Source of the DNA: Pseudomonadota bacterium
GTDB lineage: Bacteria; Pseudomonadota; Alphaproteobacteria; Acetobacterales; Acetobacteraceae
Length of the DNA stretch: 10,103 nucleotides
Direction: 5' to 3'
Assembly (NCBI GenBank): GCA_021808205.1
Contig: JAKBCD010000027.1
Location: 1-10,103, forward strand
The notes below the pieces were generated by a model. That model was not told where the DNA came from. It did not search any database and was given only the letters and a program-made list of their open reading frames with translations. Shown here piece by piece: positions 7,097-10,103 of this stretch (its first letter is position 1; each line of letters starts with the position of its first letter). The translations under genes were made by a program, and so were the position numbers.

Positions 7097-7165
7097 CTTG
7101 CCATCCTCGCGCACCTGCTTCCGTCCATGCTTCCTCCCACAGCACTCTTCAGGAACAGTCCGACA

Positions 7166-8026
7166 ATGTCCCAAGCTAAATTCGTACTTACCCTATCTTG
7201 TGTAAATCGGCCCGGCATCGTTGCTGCCGTCTCTACCTATCTGTTCCAGAAGGGTGCGGATATCCGCGAGGCACAACAATTCGACGACCAGGAGAGCGGC
7301 AAGTTCTTCGCCCGGATTGCTTTCGAGTTGGTGGAGGACGCACAGATACAACCCTTGAGTGAGGGGTTTGCCGCCGTGGCGGAGCCGTTCAAGCTAAGCT
7401 GGAAACTCTCGGACCATTCAACCCCACGCAAAGTGCTGCTGATGGTCTCGAAATTCGACCATTGCCTGGAAGACCTGCTCTATCGCTGGCGGATCGGTGA
7501 GATGGAGATGCAGCCGGTAGGCATCATCTCCAATCATCCTCGCGAGGTTTATAACGGGATCGATTTCGGTTCCATTCCCTTCCACTACCTGCCCATCACC
7601 AAGGAGAGCAAGATGGAGCAGGAAGGTCAGATCTGGTCCATCGTGAAGGAAAGCGGGGCGGAGCTGGTGGTGCTGGCGCGGTATATGCAAGTCCTATCGG
7701 ATGCACTGGCGCAGAAACTCGCAGGCCGCTGCATCAACATTCATCACTCCTTCTTGCCTGGCTTCAAGGGAGCCAAACCCTATCATCAGGCACATAAGCG
7801 GGGTGTGAAGCTGATTGGCGCCACGGCGCATTACGTCACCCCGGATCTCGATGAGGGTCCGATCATCGAGCAGGATGTGCAACGTATCTCTCATAGCGAC
7901 ACGCCGGATGATCTCATCCGCAAAGGACGGGATGTCGAGCGCCGGGTGCTGGCCGGTGCCGTGCGCTACCATCTGGAAGACCGCGTAATCCTGAACGGGT
8001 CGAAGACTGTCGTCTTTGCCGGCTAG
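7166..8026 (+). CDS. purU: Formyltetrahydrofolate deformylase
   Basis: PurU (286 residues) hydrolyses 10-formyl-THF to formate and THF in the cytoplasm, keeping the one-carbon folate pool balanced. An N-terminal ACT domain (about 4-80: [30 protein letters not shown]) usually senses glycine or methionine. The formyltransferase domain follows, with [40 protein letters not shown], and [15 protein letters not shown]. The catalytic triad is present: Asn191, His193 and Asp229, with the same 36-residue spacing as in the glycinamide ribonucleotide transformylases. Length is normal. ATG at 7166 gives the standard N-terminus and has AGGA 11 bases upstream; an in-frame ATG at 7127 adds 13 atypical residues and is not preferred. 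Here it follows soxBDAG, as I recall for Pseudomonas, and would deal with the one-carbon unit released from sarcosine. Confidence 0.96.
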   Translation: MSQAKFVLTLSCVNRPGIVAAVSTYLFQKGADIREAQQFDDQESGKFFARIAFELVEDAQIQPLSEGFAAVAEPFKLSWKLSDHSTPRKVLLMVSKFDHCLEDLLYRWRIGEMEMQPVGIISNHPREVYNGIDFGSIPFHYLPITKESKMEQEGQIWSIVKESGAELVVLARYMQVLSDALAQKLAGRCINIHHSFLPGFKGAKPYHQAHKRGVKLIGATAHYVTPDLDEGPIIEQDVQRISHSDTPDDLIRKGRDVERRVLAGAVRYHLEDRVILNGSKTVVFAG

Positions 8027-8048
8027 TTTGGCTGAAACGCACGCGAGC

Positions 8049-8055
8049 AGGGAGG
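8049..8055 (+). promoter_or_regulatory. Strong ribosome binding site deciding the TTG start of folD
   Basis: AGGGAGG lies 8 bases before the TTG at 8064. It fits this TTG rather than the earlier in-frame TTG at 8016, which would lie inside purU and precede this site. Confidence 0.75.
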
Positions 8056-8063
8056 AAACCGAT

Positions 8064-8918
8064 TTGGCCGAGATTATTGACGGAAAAGCCTTCGCGGCCA
8101 AGCTTCGTGCCGCCATCGCCGCAGAGGTTGCCACACTGTCCTACAAGCCTGGCTTGGCCGTGGTGTTGGTGGGGGATGATCCGGCCTCCAAGGTTTATGT
8201 CGCCAACAAGGCGCGGCAGACGGTGGAAGTGGGTATGCGCTCCTTCGAACACCGGCTACCCGCTGACACCTCGCAGGAGCATTTGCTGGCGCTGGTGCGG
8301 CAGCTGAACGAAAACCCGGCGGTGCATGGCATTCTGGTACAATTGCCATTGCCCAAGCCTCTGAACGCGGATGAAATCATCGCCGCCATCTCGCCGGACA
8401 AGGATGTGGACGGGCTGACGGTGGTAAATGCCGGACGCCTGGCAGCCGGGCTACCCGGCCTCGTGCCCTGCACGCCTTTGGGCTGCATCCTGCTGCTGGA
8501 GGACAGGCTGACGGACATGACCGGGCTGAACGCGGTGGTGATCGGGCGCTCCAACCTTGTCGGCAAGCCCATCGCGCAGCTTTTGCTGCAAAAAAACTGT
8601 ACGGTGACGATAGCGCATTCCAGAACCAGGGATCTGCCCGGGCTGTGCCGTACGGCGGATATTCTGGTGGCGGCGGTTGGCCAGCCGGAGATGGTGAAGG
8701 GTGACTGGGTAAAGCCCGGCGCTACCGTGATCGATGTCGGCATCAATCGCGTGCCCGCCGATGCGGGCAAGACCAAGCTGGTAGGCGATGTGGATTTCGT
8801 CCAAGCGCAGACGCGGGCGGGAACGATTACGCCGGTACCGGGCGGGGTGGGACCCATGACCATCGCCTGCCTGTTGCGCAACACACTTACGGCAGCAAAA
8901 CGCATTGAAGGAGCTTAA
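8064..8918 (+). CDS. folD: Bifunctional methylene-THF dehydrogenase / methenyl-THF cyclohydrolase
   Basis: FolD (284 residues) converts 5,10-methylene-THF, NADP-dependently, to 5,10-methenyl-THF and then to 10-formyl-THF in the cytoplasm. Motifs in order: [14 protein letters not shown] at the N-terminus; [21 protein letters not shown], with Tyr45 and catalytic Lys49 at the family's four-residue spacing; [34 protein letters not shown]; the NADP-binding [45 protein letters not shown]; and [16 protein letters not shown]. All key segments are intact and length is normal. The start is a TTG behind a strong AGGGAGG, giving the usual MAEIIDGK N-terminus. It lies 37 bases after the purU stop and is probably co-transcribed with it. 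Its product is the PurU substrate and its substrate is the sarcosine oxidase product. It may be a second folD copy dedicated to this pathway, or the only one in the genome. Confidence 0.97.
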   Translation: MAEIIDGKAFAAKLRAAIAAEVATLSYKPGLAVVLVGDDPASKVYVANKARQTVEVGMRSFEHRLPADTSQEHLLALVRQLNENPAVHGILVQLPLPKPLNADEIIAAISPDKDVDGLTVVNAGRLAAGLPGLVPCTPLGCILLLEDRLTDMTGLNAVVIGRSNLVGKPIAQLLLQKNCTVTIAHSRTRDLPGLCRTADILVAAVGQPEMVKGDWVKPGATVIDVGINRVPADAGKTKLVGDVDFVQAQTRAGTITPVPGGVGPMTIACLLRNTLTAAKRIEGA

Positions 8919-8941
8919 GTAAACAAAGCTAGCCTTTTCGA

Positions 8942-8971
8942 CCTCCTCGGCATAAGACAGCTAGAAGGAGG
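8942..8971 (+). promoter_or_regulatory. Possible stem sequestering the ribosome site of the XRE-cupin gene
   Basis: CCTCCT (8942-8947) can pair perfectly with AGGAGG (8966-8971), the ribosome binding site of the regulator, which starts 11 bases later at 8983. The loop is 18 bases. Hiding the ribosome site in a stem would reduce translation of the regulator. Six base pairs across this loop is modest, so it may be chance. AGCTAG is directly repeated at 8927-8932 and 8959-8964. Confidence 0.3.
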
Positions 8972-8982
8972 ACCGTGGAAAA

Positions 8983-9696
8983 ATGCCCAGCCAGGCCAAG
9001 CCGGACGGCAGAAAAGCCCAGACCATCAAGGCGTCCTTGCCAGAGGCGCTGGAGCAGGCGGGACTGCCCGCCGATATTGCCGAGGCTTACAACACCGGCA
9101 GTAGCGCTGCAGGAATTTCGGATCTTACATTGGAGCAGGCCATCGGCGTGCAAGTACGCCAGTTGCGTCGGCGTGTGGGCATTACCGTATCGGAGCTCGC
9201 AGCGGCGGCGGGGCTTTCCGGCGGCATGCTCTCCAAGATCGAAAACGGGCAGATATCCCCCTCGCTCGCCTCGTTGAAGGCGCTCGCGGTTGCGCTCAAC
9301 GTGCCGATTACAACATTCTTCTCTACCTTCGAAGAAAAACGTGACTGTTCTTACGTGAAGTCGGGCGCCGGCGTTGTCATCGAGCGGCGGGGCACCAAGG
9401 CCGGGCATCAATACTCGCTGCTCGGCCACGCACTGGGCGGCAATGTGGTCGTCGAGCCTTACCTTATCACGCTCAGCAAGGATGCTGTGCCATATCCCGC
9501 CTTCCAGCATGAGGGCACGGAGTTCATCTATATGCTCACCGGCGAAGTGCTGTATCGCCATGGCGACCAATCCTACCATCTGACCCCTGGCGATGCGCTG
9601 CTGTTCGACTCCGCTGCCCCGCACGGGCCGGAGAAGCTGCTGGTGAAGCCAATGACCTATCTCTCCATCATCACCTACGCCCGCGAGCAGATCTGA
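8983..9696 (+). CDS. XRE-family HTH transcriptional regulator with C-terminal cupin domain
   Basis: This 237-residue protein is a DNA-binding regulator with a ligand- or metal-sensing cupin domain, a common architecture for local control of catabolic genes. An unrecognised N-terminal segment (1-53) precedes the XRE helix-turn-helix (about 55-113: IGVQVRQLRRRVGITVSEL, then a recognition region LSGGMLSKIENGQISPSLASL). The cupin_2 fold spans about 158-216; HEGTEFIYMLTGEV and LTPGDALLFDSAAPHG supply His176, Glu180 and His214 as candidate metal or ligand contacts. ATG at 8983 has AAGGAGG upstream at 11 bases. It begins 64 bases after folD on the same strand. Regulation of the sox-purU-folD run, or of tenA behind it, is an inference from position. 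Nothing in the sequence shows its ligand. Family assignment is sure; role is not. Confidence 0.93.
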   Translation: MPSQAKPDGRKAQTIKASLPEALEQAGLPADIAEAYNTGSSAAGISDLTLEQAIGVQVRQLRRRVGITVSELAAAAGLSGGMLSKIENGQISPSLASLKALAVALNVPITTFFSTFEEKRDCSYVKSGAGVVIERRGTKAGHQYSLLGHALGGNVVVEPYLITLSKDAVPYPAFQHEGTEFIYMLTGEVLYRHGDQSYHLTPGDALLFDSAAPHGPEKLLVKPMTYLSIITYAREQI

Positions 9697-9700
9697 AGCG

Positions 9701-10103
9701 ATGTCATCCCTGTTTGAGCACCTGCGCGAAGGCGCGGGGCCGGTCTGGCATGATTATGTGCGCCACCCCTTTGTGCAGGCGCTGGCGGATGGCACACTGA
9801 GCCGCGCGGCGTTTTCAAACTTTCTTGTCCAGGACTATCTGTTTCTCGTTCAGTATGCCCGCGCCTATGCGCTGCTTGCCTATAAGCTGGAGGATCTGCC
9901 GGATATTCAGGCGGCGCTGGAAACCGCGAAGGCGCTGATCGAAACCGAGATGCCGCTGCATGTGAAATATTGTGCGTGCTGGGGGATTGCGGAGCCAGAA
10001 ATGCGCGCGGCACCCCCCGCGCTGGAGCTGCTGGCTTATACCCGCTATGTGCTGGAGGTTGGGTTCACTGGTGACGCGCTGGAGCTGCTGGCCGCCTTGG
10101 CGC
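9701..10103 (+). CDS. tenA: TenA/thiaminase II-family protein (5' part, cut by window edge)
   Basis: The frame runs from ATG 9701 to the window edge (134 codons of a family near 220). TenA proteins hydrolyse aminopyrimidines or thiamin to salvage the HMP pyrimidine for thiamin synthesis. Family signals include HPFVQALADGTLSRAAFSNF (22-41) and QDYLFLVQYARAYA (44-57), with the conserved Asp45. TEMPLHVKYCACWGI (82-96) and YTRYVLEVG follow. In Bacillus subtilis TenA the substrate-stacking Tyr47 follows Asp44 by three; the matching position here is Phe48. The active-site Cys (TenA_C) or Glu (TenA_E) lies beyond the edge, so the subclass cannot be told. It starts 4 bases after the regulator's stop, so the two are almost surely co-transcribed. 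Confidence 0.85.
   Translation, partial: MSSLFEHLREGAGPVWHDYVRHPFVQALADGTLSRAAFSNFLVQDYLFLVQYARAYALLAYKLEDLPDIQAALETAKALIETEMPLHVKYCACWGIAEPEMRAAPPALELLAYTRYVLEVGFTGDALELLAALA

Noticed and set aside
7127..7165. Earlier ATG start for purU
   Set aside because: It adds 13 residues not seen in PurU proteins and lacks a ribosome site; ATG 7166 yields the normal ACT-domain start.
8016..8063. Earlier TTG start for folD inside purU
   Set aside because: It would put the strong AGGGAGG inside the gene and add 16 residues absent from the family; TTG 8064 fits spacing and homology.

Overview
The window reads as chromosomal DNA of a GC-rich alphaproteobacterium. The style of the sarcosine oxidase proteins suggests Acetobacteraceae, but this rests on recollection of family sequences and has not been searched. 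GTG and TTG starts, overlapping stop/start codons and purine-rich ribosome sites fit such a genome.

Left part (1-1556). The minus strand carries the 5' part of a large Gly/Asn/Ser/Thr-rich repetitive protein. It starts at a GTG at 1089 and stays open to the window edge (363 codons visible). It looks like a secreted or surface beta-helix/beta-roll adhesin. Upstream of it, 1090-1556 has no gene. Its first ~390 bases are clearly AT-rich, hold one short perfect palindrome, and form a divergent promoter region shared with the next gene.

Middle (1557-8918), all on the plus strand. First comes a stand-alone PduO-type cob(I)alamin adenosyltransferase. After a 146-base gap begins a tightly packed soxBDAG operon for heterotetrameric sarcosine oxidase, whose genes overlap by 1, 4 and 8 bases. 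purU (10-formyl-THF deformylase) follows after a 109-base GC-rich spacer with a strong hairpin, then folD (methylene-THF dehydrogenase/cyclohydrolase). Together they make a route for demethylating sarcosine and disposing of the one-carbon unit. SoxABDG makes glycine, H2O2 and 5,10-methylene-THF; FolD oxidises this to 10-formyl-THF; PurU releases formate and regenerates THF. I recall Pseudomonas placing glyA upstream and fdhA downstream of soxBDAG-purU. Neither is in this window, and folD lies after purU instead.

Right part (8983-10103). An XRE helix-turn-helix/cupin regulator is followed four bases later by the 5' part of a TenA/thiaminase II-family gene, cut by the window edge. Both lie in the same direction as the sox-purU-folD run and may be its regulator and a co-transcribed accessory gene.

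Most of the window is recognisable one-carbon metabolism. The points worth a second look are the repetitive surface gene, an apparent ~30-residue internal deletion in SoxA, a 14-codon leader ORF whose stop overlaps the soxB start, the soxG-purU hairpin, a possible SD-sequestering stem before the regulator, and the regulator-tenA pairing. I see no evidence of CRISPR arrays, insertion sequences, tRNAs, rRNAs or defence systems.
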